Below are positions 33,239-41,710 of a stretch of DNA of 64,000 nucleotides, in pieces. Made by a program: the position numbers and the translations under genes. The notes beneath the pieces were generated by a model. That model worked only from the letters and a program-made list of their open reading frames with translations. It ran no database searches and was not told the origin of the DNA. Position 1 is the stretch's first letter, and every line of letters begins with the position of its first letter. This DNA comes from Actinophytocola sp044466355 (GTDB taxonomy: Bacteria > Actinomycetota > Actinomycetes > Mycobacteriales > Pseudonocardiaceae): assembly GCF_044466355.1 (NCBI RefSeq), contig NZ_JBITMQ010000006.1, positions 248,001 through 312,000 on the forward strand, read 5' to 3'.

Positions 33239-33255
33239 TGCAGAAGGCATCTGCA
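33239..33255. promoter_or_regulatory. Inverted repeat upstream of the small helical protein
   Basis: TGCAGA (33239-33244) and TCTGCA (33250-33255) with a 5-base spacer, in a locally AT-richer stretch 31 bases upstream of GTG 33208. No regulator can be assigned. Confidence 0.35.
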
Positions 33256-33337
33256 CGTGCATCACTCGTACGGCGGGTATCCGCGGGACGTCTCTACTCC
33301 GGGTGTCAACCTCCGAGGGGAGCAACCCGGCACGTCG

Positions 33338-34153
33338 TCACGCGATGTCCAGCCGGTACCAGGCGTCGTCGGTGACCACGTGCAGCTCGTTGCCGCGCCC
33401 GAGGACCGTCGCGGCGGGCGGCAGCGGACCGCCGTCGGGCAGCGTCAGGTGGTGCTCGCACTCGGGGTGGAACTCACCGTCGTCCAGCGTCCCCAGCACG
33501 AGGCGGTCGCGGGCGTCGTACCCGCCGAACAGCCCGACCCGCTTCCCGGCGACGGCCAGCGCGCGGACACCCCTGACCGGGTTCCGCCACGTGGTTGCCC
33601 GGTCGTTCTCGATGCGCACCACGGGGAAGTCCGTGTGATAGCACGTCCAGACGGCGTGGTCGGTGACGTTGAGCGCGTAGCAGTGGAGGACGAAGGAGTC
33701 GTAGGCCCACGCGGGCCGCAGGTCCTTGCCGAAACGCCTCAGCCCGGCCGGTGCGCCCTGGTCGGAGTAGCCGACCCACACGTCGCCCGCGCGGGTGGTC
33801 GCGACGTGCTCGATGGCGTCCCCGAGCGGGGCCGTGGCGACGATCGAACCGTCGGCGTCGTAGTGGATCGCGTTGTGCTCGCCGGCGTTCCGCGCCGCGA
33901 TCGCGAGGACTGTGTCGCCGGGCATCAGGTGCGCTGTGGCGAGGGCCGCGTCGACGGCGGTCAGTTCGAGGAGCAGCACGCCGTGTGTGGTGATCCGGAC
34001 GGTGACGGGGCGCCGTGAGCCGAGCGCGTTGACGCTCTCGGGAGCCGCCCAGAGCGCGACGAGGTCGCCGTACGGGCTGAGCGACACCGACACCAGGACG
34101 TCGCCCGGCACAACAGGTTCGAGATCAGCGTGGTGTGCGGCCCTTGCGATCAC
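33338..34153 (-). CDS. Hypothetical protein, beta-propeller-like
   Basis: A 271-residue protein of unknown function. It is made of repeated beta-strand-rich segments with small-residue turns (VSVSLSPYGDLVALWAA, VWVGYSDQGAPAGLRRFG, GKRVGLFGGYDARDRLVLG, LGRGNELHVVTDDAWYRLDI), suggesting a small beta-propeller. No signal peptide is visible. GTG 34153 lies 71 bases downstream of the GntR stop on the same strand, so it may be co-transcribed with that regulator. Function cannot be inferred. Confidence 0.7.
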   Translation of the reverse strand: MIARAAHHADLEPVVPGDVLVSVSLSPYGDLVALWAAPESVNALGSRRPVTVRITTHGVLLLELTAVDAALATAHLMPGDTVLAIAARNAGEHNAIHYDADGSIVATAPLGDAIEHVATTRAGDVWVGYSDQGAPAGLRRFGKDLRPAWAYDSFVLHCYALNVTDHAVWTCYHTDFPVVRIENDRATTWRNPVRGVRALAVAGKRVGLFGGYDARDRLVLGTLDDGEFHPECEHHLTLPDGGPLPPAATVLGRGNELHVVTDDAWYRLDIA

Positions 34154-34224
34154 GGGTGGTCACCTCACCATCCGCGACCGCGTTCGTCAAAGGAGTTCGA
34201 ACCGGTGACGGGGCACCGCCGCGG

Positions 34225-34884
34225 TCAGCGGGCCCGTCCGTGCGCGTCGTGGGGGAGGTCCGCGTAGTGCCACTGGTGGTCGCGCGTCAGCCGGCACGCG
34301 GCCGCCAGGTCGCCCGACTCCAGGACCGCCAACAGCTCCGCGTGTTCCGCCACGACCTCGGACAGGTCGGGTTCGACCGCCAGCAGGGTGACCGCCGTGC
34401 GGGCCTCGATCTGCAGCGCCTCCCACGCGCCCTTCAACAGCTCGTTCCCCGCGGCGTCGATCACGTGCCGGTGGAACGACACGCTCGCCGACCCGACCGC
34501 CTGCACGTCGCCGCGCGCCGCGGCCGTGCGCATGGCCGCCACGTCCGCGTGCAGTGCCCCGAACGGCACGGTGCCCGCCGGTAGCGCCAGCCGGGTCGCC
34601 GCCTCCTCCAGTGCGGCACGCACGACGTAGCTCTCCTTGAGCGTCTGCTGGATGAAGTGCCGCACGAACGTGCCCCGGCGCGGCCTGGTCTCGACCATGC
34701 CGATCGCTTCCAGTTCGCGCAGTGCCTCGCGGACGGGGGCCTGGCTCGTGCCGTAGTCCTCCGCGATCCGCGTCTCCACCAGCCGTTCGCCTGGTTCCAG
34801 CTCGCCAGACACGATGCGGCGCACGAGCGCGTCGCGGATCTGCCTGCCCAGCGTCGCCCGGGGGAGCGGCTTCGTGTCGGTCAT
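34225..34884 (-). CDS. GntR-family (FCD) transcriptional regulator
   Basis: A 219-residue FadR-subfamily regulator. The winged HTH spans about residues 12-78 (RIVSGELEPGERLVETRIAE, then TSQAPVREALRELEAIGMVE, RPRRGTFVR). The all-helical FCD ligand domain follows, with SFHRHVIDAAGNELL and DLSEVVAEHAELLAVLESGD supplying the metal-binding Asp/His residues common in this class. It is divergent from molybdenum hydroxylase A; an AT-rich palindrome lies between. It probably senses the hydroxylase substrate or a dicarboxylate product. Confidence 0.93.
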   Translation of the reverse strand: MTDTKPLPRATLGRQIRDALVRRIVSGELEPGERLVETRIAEDYGTSQAPVREALRELEAIGMVETRPRRGTFVRHFIQQTLKESYVVRAALEEAATRLALPAGTVPFGALHADVAAMRTAAARGDVQAVGSASVSFHRHVIDAAGNELLKGAWEALQIEARTAVTLLAVEPDLSEVVAEHAELLAVLESGDLAAACRLTRDHQWHYADLPHDAHGRAR

Positions 34885-34937
34885 CGGGTCCTCAGGGGCT
34901 TGACGGGTCTCGCGGGCCAACCGTACCGTCTCACGCA

Positions 34938-34958
34938 GATTATCAATTATCGATAATC
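34938..34958. promoter_or_regulatory. AT-rich palindrome between gntR and hydroxylase A
   Basis: GATTATC (34938-34944) and GATAATC (34952-34958) are inverted, and ATTATCGATAAT (34946-34957) is itself a perfect 12-base palindrome. This AT island stands out in the GC-rich surroundings and is the likely GntR operator; it is 20 bases upstream of GTG 34978. Confidence 0.7.
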
Positions 34959-34977
34959 GGCTCGATGGGGAGGTGCT

Positions 34978-35754
34978 GTGCTGGCGAAGGTTCATCTGCC
35001 GTCCTCGGCGGGGGAGGCGGCCGAGCTGCTCGACCACGGGGGCTGGCTGCTCGGTGGCGGCACGCTCGTGATGCCCCGCGTCAACACCGGCGCCGTGCCG
35101 GTCGACAGCCTGATCTCCCTGCGCGGCGCCGGGCTCGACGGCCTCCACGTCACCGGTGACACCGCGGAGGTCGGGGCCGCCGTGACGCTGGCCCGGCTCG
35201 CCGACCTGACGTTCCTCCGGCCCGTGGTCCGGTCGATCGCCTCGCCGCCGGTGCGCAACCTCGCCACCGTCGGCGGCAACCTCTTCGCCGCGCAGCCGCA
35301 CGGGGACCTGGCCGTGGCGCTCCTCGCGCTCGACGCCCGGCTCGACGTCCTCAGCACCGCCGGGACCCGCAGCGCCGCCGTCGGTGACCCGGTCGCGGCC
35401 AACGAGGTCGTCACCGCCGTCCGCTTCGCGCTGCCGAAGGTCTGGCGGTACCGGAAAGCCATGCGGCGGAAGCACAACTCGGCGTCGATCGTCACCGTGG
35501 CCGCCGCGCTGGAGATCGCCGACGGCCTCGTCACGCACGCCAGGATCGCGCTCGGCGGGGTCGCGCCGACGCCGGTCCGCGCCCTCGCCGCCGAACAGGC
35601 GCTCATCGGCAAGCTGCTGGACGAGGGCGCCGAGGCCGCCGCGCAGGTCGCCCACGAGGGCACCGCGCCGTTCGACGACGCCTACGCCTCCGCGTGGTAC
35701 CGCGCCCGCGTCCTGCCCGTCCACGTCCGCCGCGCCCTGCTGGAGGAAGACTGA
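34978..35754 (+). CDS. Molybdenum hydroxylase A, FAD-binding medium subunit (CoxM/XdhB-like)
   Basis: A 258-residue flavoprotein subunit of a xanthine-oxidase-family hydroxylase; it passes electrons from the FeS subunit to the acceptor. FAD motifs are LLGGGTLVMPRVN near residue 25 and VRNLATVGGNLFAAQPHGDL near 96-115. It is somewhat shorter than the usual 280-290. GTG 34978 follows GGGGAGGT. Next come the FeS and Mo subunits with 1-4 base overlaps, so the subunits are made together. Confidence 0.92.
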   Translation: MLAKVHLPSSAGEAAELLDHGGWLLGGGTLVMPRVNTGAVPVDSLISLRGAGLDGLHVTGDTAEVGAAVTLARLADLTFLRPVVRSIASPPVRNLATVGGNLFAAQPHGDLAVALLALDARLDVLSTAGTRSAAVGDPVAANEVVTAVRFALPKVWRYRKAMRRKHNSASIVTVAAALEIADGLVTHARIALGGVAPTPVRALAAEQALIGKLLDEGAEAAAQVAHEGTAPFDDAYASAWYRARVLPVHVRRALLEED

Positions 35755-36230
35755 TGCCCTCGAGAATCGTCACCCTCCGCGTCAACGACCGCGAGGAGGA
35801 GTTCCTGGCCCGTCCCGGCACCACGCTGCTGGGCGCGCTGCGGGACGCGCTCGGCCTCACCGCGGCGAAACGTGGCTGTGCGCAGGGCGCGTGCGGTTCC
35901 TGCACAGTGCTGGTCGACGAGAAGCCCGTGCCGTCCTGTCTGGTGCCGGTGGAGACCGTCGACGGCGCCGCCGTCCGCACGCTCGAAGGCGTCGCGCCGA
36001 CCGGTGACCTCGACGAGGTGCAGCAGGCGTTCCTCGACGACTTCGCCACGCAGTGCGGGTTCTGCACCGCCGGGATGATCATGACCGCCGAGGCGCTGCT
36101 CGCCGAGAACCCCGAGCCGACGCGGGCGGAGGTGGTCGAGGCGATCAGCGGCAACGTGTGCCGCTGCACCGGCTACGAACCGATCGTCAACGCGATCCTC
36201 GACGCAGCGAGCCGCCGGAGGACCGCGTGA
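35754..36230 (+). CDS. Molybdenum hydroxylase A, [2Fe-2S] small subunit (CoxS-like)
   Basis: A 158-residue ferredoxin-type subunit. The plant-type cluster motif is RGCAQGACGSCTVLV; the C-terminal helical cluster uses CGFCTAGMIM and NVCRCTGYEPI. These two [2Fe-2S] centres carry electrons from the molybdenum site to FAD. ATG 35754 overlaps the previous stop (TGATG) and its own stop overlaps the next GTG. Confidence 0.95.
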   Translation: MPSRIVTLRVNDREEEFLARPGTTLLGALRDALGLTAAKRGCAQGACGSCTVLVDEKPVPSCLVPVETVDGAAVRTLEGVAPTGDLDEVQQAFLDDFATQCGFCTAGMIMTAEALLAENPEPTRAEVVEAISGNVCRCTGYEPIVNAILDAASRRRTA

Positions 36231-37609
36231 ACTACCGCCGGAGTCCCATCGACCACGGCTACTTCGGGTCGGACCATGACGGCGACGACTTCACCGTCAT
36301 CGGTTCGGTCGTGACCCGCTCGGACGCCCTCGGCCACGTCACCGGACGCACCGAGTTCTTCGAGGACGTCCGCCCCGACGGCCTGCTGCATCTGAAGATG
36401 CACAGGTCAGCTCGCCACCACGCCCGGCTCGCGGGTGTCGACTCGTCCGCCGCGCTCGCGGTGCCGGGCGTGGTGGCCGTCCTCACCGGCGCCGACATCC
36501 CGAACAACCTGTACACGCCGCTGAAGCTGATCAACGTCGAGCCCGACGACGAGCCGATCCTCGCCGTGGACAAGGTGCGGTACCTTGGCGAGCCGATCGT
36601 CGCGGTCGTCGCGGAGACCGAGGCCGCCGCGCTCGCGGGCGCCGCCGCCGTCCGCGTCGACTACGAGGACCTGCCGCCCGTGCTCGACGTGGAGGAGGCA
36701 CTGGCCGAGGGCGCGCCGATCGTCAACGAGTACCACGGCAACAACTACTTCACCTACGAAGGGCACCACTGCAGGCGCGTCCGCTTCGGTGACGTGGAGA
36801 AGGGGTTCGCCGAGGCCGACCACGTCTTCGAGTGGCGCTACCAGTCCTCGCCGATCGAGCAGGCGCCGGTCGAGACCACCGGCTGCACGGTCGTGCCGCA
36901 GCCGGACGGGCGGCTGCGCATCCACTCCGACACGCAGGCCTGCTTCTTCACGCTCGACAACACCGCGCTGATCCTCGACAGCGACTTCAACAAGCTGCGG
37001 ATCGTCGGCGGCACCGTCGGCGGTGGGTTCGGCGGCAAGGTCGACGTCGTGGTCGAGCCCGTGGCGTGCGTGGCCGCGATGACCACCGGGCGGCCGGTGA
37101 AGTTCGTCTACGGCCGCCACGAGGAGATGCAGGTGTCCTCGCCGCGCGCGGCCGAACGGATCTACATCCGCGACGGCGTGACGAACGACGGCCGGATCGT
37201 CGCGCGCCAGGTCACCGCCTACATCGACGCGGGCGCCTACTCGCGCCACACCCCGTACGGCACGACGAAGGCGGCCGCGCACTTCCCCGGCCCGTACACG
37301 ATCCCGAACGTGCGGATCGACTGCCACTGCGTGTTCACCAACCGCACCCCGTCCAGCGCCATGCGCGGCTTCGGCGTGACCATCGCCGACTTCGCGCTGG
37401 AGTCCCAGATGGACCGGATCGCCAGGGAACTGGACATGGACCCGTTGCGACTGCGGCTGAAGAACGCCTACCGCGACGGCGACATGAAGGCGCACCGCAA
37501 GGTCGCCGAGGGCACCGCGCTGATCGAGGTGATGCAGAAGGCGGCCGAGCTGGTGGGCCACGAGCTGCCGGACGAGTACCGCCGCATGTCCTCTGTGGAG
37601 GGACGATGA
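36227..37609 (+). CDS. Molybdenum hydroxylase A, large subunit N-terminal half (split gene)
   Basis: A 460-residue protein equal to the N-terminal ~60% of a CoxL/XdhA molybdopterin subunit. It contains the a/b hammerhead domain (RSDALGHVTGRTEFFEDVRP ... VRYLGEPIVAVVAETEAAAL) and the first Mo-binding region (VGGTVGGGFGGKVDVVVEPV; SSAMRGFGVT). It lacks the CO dehydrogenase signature AYxCSFR. It ends at the linker where unsplit relatives continue into the RGxG strand, and the next gene supplies exactly that remainder. GTG 36227 overlaps the CoxS-like stop; ATGA overlap links it to the second half. Confidence 0.92.
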   Translation: MNYRRSPIDHGYFGSDHDGDDFTVIGSVVTRSDALGHVTGRTEFFEDVRPDGLLHLKMHRSARHHARLAGVDSSAALAVPGVVAVLTGADIPNNLYTPLKLINVEPDDEPILAVDKVRYLGEPIVAVVAETEAAALAGAAAVRVDYEDLPPVLDVEEALAEGAPIVNEYHGNNYFTYEGHHCRRVRFGDVEKGFAEADHVFEWRYQSSPIEQAPVETTGCTVVPQPDGRLRIHSDTQACFFTLDNTALILDSDFNKLRIVGGTVGGGFGGKVDVVVEPVACVAAMTTGRPVKFVYGRHEEMQVSSPRAAERIYIRDGVTNDGRIVARQVTAYIDAGAYSRHTPYGTTKAAAHFPGPYTIPNVRIDCHCVFTNRTPSSAMRGFGVTIADFALESQMDRIARELDMDPLRLRLKNAYRDGDMKAHRKVAEGTALIEVMQKAAELVGHELPDEYRRMSSVEGR

Positions 37610-38613
37610 CGAAGCTGCGTGGCCGCGGGTACGCGGCGGTCAACTACCCGACGGGGATGAACCTCGGCGGCGACCCGTCACAGGCGCTCATCCACGCCAC
37701 CACCACCGGCACGTTCGTGATCTCGCTGTCGTCGGTGGACCTCGGGCAGGGCCTGCGGACCGTCGTCGCCCAGTGCGCGGCCGAGACGCTCGGGCTGCCG
37801 TTCGAGAACGTGCTCGTCGACACCGCCGACACCGACACCGGCCCGCACTGCATGGGCACGTTCGCGAGCCGCGGCACGCACCGCGTCGGCAACGCGGTGA
37901 TCATGGCCGCGACCGAGGCCCGCGCGGTCATGCTGGACGTGGCCGCCGAGGAGCTGGAGGTCGACGCGGCCGACCTGGAGACCGACGGCACCGGCTACAT
38001 CCAGGTCAGGGGCGCTGAGTCGAAACGCATCCACATCACCGACCTGGCGATGGCGGCGCACTTCACGCACGGCCGCACGATCTCCGGTCGCGGCGTGTTC
38101 ATGAAGGAGAAGAGCGAGGTCGTGCCGGAGACCGGGGAGATGGACCCCGACTCCTGCCAGGCACACGCGTGCACGGTCGCCGAGGTCGAGGTGGACGACG
38201 AGACCGGCGTCGTCGAGGTGCTCCGCATGTACAGCGTCTACGAGATCGGCCGCGCGCTGCACCCGGCCATGGCGACGCAGCAGGTCGAGGGCGGCGCGTG
38301 GATGGGCATGTCGCACGCGTTGTTCGAGGCCACCGAGCCGTACTACCCGGTCCGCGACCACGGCCCGGCCGACTTCAGCGAGTACCTGATGCCCGCCGCG
38401 GGTGACATCCCCGAGCAGGTCAGCGTGCTGCTGGAACGGCCGGCCCCCAACGGCCCGTACGGGGCGAAGGGCATCGGTGAGATGACTGCCAACGCCCCCA
38501 TCCCGGCCATCGCCAACGCCGTCTTCGACGCGTGCGGCGTGCGGCTCGACCACATGCCGTTCACCCCCGAGCGGGTCCTGCGCGGTCTGGACGCGCTGCG
38601 TGCCGATGGATGA
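37606..38613 (+). CDS. Molybdenum hydroxylase A, large subunit C-terminal half (split gene)
   Basis: A 335-residue protein corresponding to the C-terminal ~40% of a molybdopterin subunit. It opens LRGRGYAAVNYPTG, carries SSVDLGQGLRTVVAQCAAET (the QG motif contacting the cofactor) and the catalytic PYGAKGIGEMTANAPIPAIA, whose Glu is the general base. Its ATG at 37606 overlaps the first half's stop (ATGA). Split large subunits are known, e.g. nicotinate dehydrogenase of Eubacterium barkeri, so this is probably a genuine two-chain enzyme and not a frameshift. Confidence 0.9.
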   Translation: MTKLRGRGYAAVNYPTGMNLGGDPSQALIHATTTGTFVISLSSVDLGQGLRTVVAQCAAETLGLPFENVLVDTADTDTGPHCMGTFASRGTHRVGNAVIMAATEARAVMLDVAAEELEVDAADLETDGTGYIQVRGAESKRIHITDLAMAAHFTHGRTISGRGVFMKEKSEVVPETGEMDPDSCQAHACTVAEVEVDDETGVVEVLRMYSVYEIGRALHPAMATQQVEGGAWMGMSHALFEATEPYYPVRDHGPADFSEYLMPAAGDIPEQVSVLLERPAPNGPYGAKGIGEMTANAPIPAIANAVFDACGVRLDHMPFTPERVLRGLDALRADG

Positions 38614-39448
38614 GGCCACGCTCGCGGCGCGGCTGCGCGAGGAGCGGTACTTCGCCGACGACGGCCTCCTCACGGCCGTCTACCTGGCGCTGACCCTCGG
38701 GCGGCCGCTGCTGCTGGAGGGCGAGCCGGGCGTCGGCAAGACCGAGGTCGCGGCCGTTCTCGCACGGGTGCTGGACCGCGAACCGGTGCGTCTCCAGTGC
38801 TACGAGGGGCTCGACGCCGGGCAGGCCCTGTACGAGTGGAACTACCCACGGCAACTGCTCGCGATGCGCGGCGGCACCGTCGACAACCCCGTCGACGACA
38901 TGTACGCCGAGGAGTTCCTGCTGGCCAGGCCGCTGCTGCGGGCGCTGCGGACGCCGTCGGTGCTGCTCGTCGACGAGATCGACCGGGCGGACAGCGAGTT
39001 CGAGGCGTTCCTGCTGGAGTTCCTCGCCGACTTCCGGATCACGATCCCCGAGCTGGGCACGGTCGAGGCGGTGTCACCGCCGGTCGTCGTGCTCACCTCC
39101 AACCGCACCCGGGAGCTGCACGACGCGCTCAAGCGGCGCTGCCTGTACCACTGGATCCCGTTCCCCGAACCCGAGCGTGAGCGGGAGATCGTGCGGGCCC
39201 ACGTGCCGTCGATCGAGGACGACGCCGCCGACTCGCTGGTGCGCGCGGTGTCCGGCGTCCGCCGCCTCGACCTGCTGAAACGGCCCGGTATCGCGGAGTC
39301 GGTCGAGTGGGCGCGCGGCGCGGTGACGCTGTTGGCAGACGGGAACCCGTGGCCGGTCGCGTTGCGCCGGGCGCTCGGGCTGCTGGTCAAGGACGAGGCG
39401 GACACCGCCCTCGTCCACGAGCACCTCGACGAGCTGATCGCGCCGTGA
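38606..39448 (+). CDS. MoxR-type AAA+ ATPase (CoxD-like chaperone)
   Basis: A 280-residue MoxR ATPase: Walker A LLEGEPGVGKTEVAAVLARV, Walker B VLLVDEIDRADSEFEAFLLE, sensor-1 VVLTSNRTRELHDALKRRC. In CO dehydrogenase operons CoxD helps mature the molybdenum active site; here it probably serves hydroxylase A. ATG 38606 overlaps the previous stop; GTG 38600 is possible. It couples to the VWA gene by GTGA. Confidence 0.92.
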   Translation: MDEATLAARLREERYFADDGLLTAVYLALTLGRPLLLEGEPGVGKTEVAAVLARVLDREPVRLQCYEGLDAGQALYEWNYPRQLLAMRGGTVDNPVDDMYAEEFLLARPLLRALRTPSVLLVDEIDRADSEFEAFLLEFLADFRITIPELGTVEAVSPPVVVLTSNRTRELHDALKRRCLYHWIPFPEPEREREIVRAHVPSIEDDAADSLVRAVSGVRRLDLLKRPGIAESVEWARGAVTLLADGNPWPVALRRALGLLVKDEADTALVHEHLDELIAP

Positions 39449-40551
39449 ACGAGCTTGCGGGTGAACCATCGGCACCGACGGCACAGGAGCACGTCCGCGG
39501 CTTCCTGTATGACCTGCGGGAAGCGGGCTTGTCGGTGCCCGTACCCAAGCAACGGGACTTCCTGCGCGCCCTCGCTGCCCTGCCACCCCGCGACCCGGGT
39601 CACCTGTATTGGATCGCGCACGCCACGCTCACCGGTTCCGTCACCGACACCGAGGCCTTCGACCCCGTGTTCGCCCGGTGGTTCGGCGCCGGGGCCCTGG
39701 CCGTCCCCGAGGTCGAGGCGCCCGGCGAGGAGGACCGGGACGGCGGCGCGGCCGACGACGTCCCGCCCGAGAAGGCCGCCCGCGAGGGCGAGGGCACCGA
39801 AGCCGGCTGGGCCGACGTGGAGCGCCGGGCGCGGTTCGCGACCGACGACGACGCGGTGCTGGCCAGGGTGCGGGCGGCGCTCCCCGCGGCCGTGCCGAGG
39901 ATCCGGTCGCGGCGCCGCGTGGCCGCCCGGCGAGGCGACCGGCTCGACGTGCGGCGCGTGCACCGGGACGCGTGGCGCACCGGCGGTGAGATCGTGCGAC
40001 TGCGGTGGCGCAGGCACCCCACGCGGCAGCGGCCCGTGCTGGTGCTGATCGACGTGTCCGGGTCGATGAAGCGGTACAGCGTGGCCTACCTGCGGTTCGC
40101 GCTCGCGGTGGTGTCCTCCTGCGACCGGGCCGAGGTCTTCACGTTCGGCACGCGGCTCACCCACGTCACCCCGGCGCTGCGGGCCCGGGACGTGTCCGCC
40201 GCGCTGGCCGAGGCCGTGCGCGACGCGGACGGCGGCACCCGGATCGGCCCGTCGCTGCTGGCGTTCCTCGCCAACCCCCGGCACCTGCGGATGGCCCGCG
40301 GCGCGCTGGTCCTCGTGGCCTCCGACGGGCTGGAACGCGGCGACTGCGAGCCGTTCGTCCGCGCGGTGCGACGGCTCGCGCTGCTGTCCCACCGGCTCGT
40401 GTGGTGGTCGCCGCTGGCCCGTGACCCCGCGTACCGGCCGCTCACCAGGGGCATGGCCGCGGTGCTCGGGGACCTCGACGTCCTCGCGGGCGTCGACGAC
40501 CTCCCGTCCGCGTACGAGCGGCTTCTCGAAGGAGAGAACGCATGGACATAG
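39445..40551 (+). CDS. VWA-domain protein (CoxE-like)
   Basis: A 368-residue protein with an N-terminal helical region, an acidic Gly/Glu linker (about 90-125), a basic segment (RIRSRRRVAARRGDRLDVRR) and a C-terminal von Willebrand A domain with MIDAS motif LVLIDVSGSMKRYS, later TRIGPSLLAFLAN and VLVASDGLERGDC. CoxE partners the MoxR ATPase CoxD as a metal-cofactor maturation pair. Start GTG 39445 overlaps the ATPase stop. Its first codons coincide with a copy of the dispersed repeat. The 3' end overlaps the next gene by 10 bases. Confidence 0.92.
   Translation: MNELAGEPSAPTAQEHVRGFLYDLREAGLSVPVPKQRDFLRALAALPPRDPGHLYWIAHATLTGSVTDTEAFDPVFARWFGAGALAVPEVEAPGEEDRDGGAADDVPPEKAAREGEGTEAGWADVERRARFATDDDAVLARVRAALPAAVPRIRSRRRVAARRGDRLDVRRVHRDAWRTGGEIVRLRWRRHPTRQRPVLVLIDVSGSMKRYSVAYLRFALAVVSSCDRAEVFTFGTRLTHVTPALRARDVSAALAEAVRDADGGTRIGPSLLAFLANPRHLRMARGALVLVASDGLERGDCEPFVRAVRRLALLSHRLVWWSPLARDPAYRPLTRGMAAVLGDLDVLAGVDDLPSAYERLLEGENAWT
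39448..39470 (+). repeat. Repeat copy inside the start of the CoxE-like gene
   Basis: AACGAGCTTGCGGGTGAACC followed by ATC matches the 7534-7556 and 11555-11580 repeats except for the GGAGC/GGGT interior. It is translated as NELAGEPS. Confidence 0.4.
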
Positions 40552-41423
40552 TCGACGCGCACCACCACGTCTGGCGCACGAAGGACATGCCGTGGCTGTC
40601 CGGGCCGATGGTGCCGCGGATCTTCGGCCCGTACGAGCCGATCAGGCGCGACTACCTGATCGACGAGTACATCGCCGACGCCACCTCGGCGGGCATCGGC
40701 CAGTCCGTGTACGTGCAGGCCAACTGGCCGCTCGACCAGGTGCTCGCCGAGGTCCGGTGGCTCGCGGAGCTGAACGAGGCGACCGGCTGGCCGACCGCGG
40801 TGGTCGGGTCAGCGGACCTGTTCCGCCCGGACGCCGTCGACGTGCTCAGGAAGCAGGCGGAGCTGCCCGTCGTGCGCGGCACCCGGCTGCAACTGCACTG
40901 GCACGAGAACGAGGAGTTCCGGTACGCGTCCGCGCCGGACCGCATGAAGGACCCGGTGCTGCGCCGCAACATCGCCGCGCTGGAGGAACTCGGCTGGGTG
41001 TTCGAGCTGCAGGTGTTCCCCGGGCAGATGGCCGACGCGGCGGACCTCGTCGCCGCGATCCCGGACGTGACGTTCGTGCTCGTGCACGCGGGCATGCTCA
41101 CCGACCGCGCCGACGAGACCGTGCGGGAGTGGCGCGACGGCATGGCCCGGTTGGCGCAGCTGCCGAACGTCGTCGTGAAGCTGACCGGGCAGGGCACGTT
41201 CACCCGGTCACTGGACCCGGACCTCGTCGCGTTCGTGGCCGCCGAGACGCTCGGCTGGTTCGGCGCGGACCGCGCGATGTTCGGCACGAACTTCCCCGTC
41301 GAGAAGCTGTGGACGTCGATGCCCCCGCTCGTCGCCGCGTGGCGCGACGCGCTGGCCCACCTGCCCGCGGCCGACCAGGCCGCGATCTTCGCCGGGACCG
41401 CCCGGCGGGTGTACGCACTGTAG
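40542..41423 (+). CDS. Amidohydrolase-2 family metal hydrolase
   Basis: A 293-residue TIM-barrel hydrolase. The N-terminal metal motif is IVDAHHHVWRTKDMPWLSG; conserved later elements are FVLVHAGMLTD and AMFGTNFPVEKLW with the last acidic ligand region. Relatives hydrolyse lactones such as fuconolactone, sulfomuconolactone or 2-pyrone-4,6-dicarboxylate. It overlaps the CoxE-like gene by 10 bases, placing it in the hydroxylase A operon; it may open a lactone or ring formed downstream of hydroxylation (inference). Confidence 0.9.
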   Translation: MDIVDAHHHVWRTKDMPWLSGPMVPRIFGPYEPIRRDYLIDEYIADATSAGIGQSVYVQANWPLDQVLAEVRWLAELNEATGWPTAVVGSADLFRPDAVDVLRKQAELPVVRGTRLQLHWHENEEFRYASAPDRMKDPVLRRNIAALEELGWVFELQVFPGQMADAADLVAAIPDVTFVLVHAGMLTDRADETVREWRDGMARLAQLPNVVVKLTGQGTFTRSLDPDLVAFVAAETLGWFGADRAMFGTNFPVEKLWTSMPPLVAAWRDALAHLPAADQAAIFAGTARRVYAL

Positions 41424-41435
41424 AAGGAGAAACCG

Positions 41436-41708
41436 GTGGCTCTGTTCCTGCTGACCTACGGCTACAACGAGACGGACCTGCGTGCCCAGCGTCGCGACGA
41501 TCACGTTGCCTACCTGAACGAGTTGCACGCCGACGGCGCGCTCGTGGCCGCCGGTCCGTACGAGGACGGCTCGGGCGGCGCGATCCTGCTGAACGCGGAA
41601 GACGTTGCGGCAGCGGAAAAACTCGTCGCGGACGACCCGTACACGCGACTGGACGTGACCAGGAACCGTTACCTGCGCCCGTGGAAGGTCGTGGTCGGCG
41701 GGATCTGA
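41436..41708 (+). CDS. YciI-like (YCII/EthD-fold) small protein
   Basis: A 90-residue dimeric ferredoxin-like alpha/beta-barrel protein. The YCII pattern is visible: R-x-x-x-H in RRDDHVAYLNELHADGALVA, AGPYEDGSGGAILL and ADDPYTR. One family branch (ClcF) dehalogenates chloromuconolactones. AGAAGGAG precedes GTG 41436. As the last gene of the hydroxylase A operon it may act on a lactone or muconate-like intermediate (inference). Confidence 0.85.
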   Translation: MALFLLTYGYNETDLRAQRRDDHVAYLNELHADGALVAAGPYEDGSGGAILLNAEDVAAAEKLVADDPYTRLDVTRNRYLRPWKVVVGGI

Positions 41709-41710
41709 CC

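Noticed and set aside
36227..38613. A broken (frameshifted) CO dehydrogenase large-subunit pseudogene
   Set aside because: Both halves keep their motifs, start and stop codons are coupled as ATGA, the break is at a domain linker, and split homologues are known. The AYxCSFR motif of CO dehydrogenase is absent, so it is not a CODH either.
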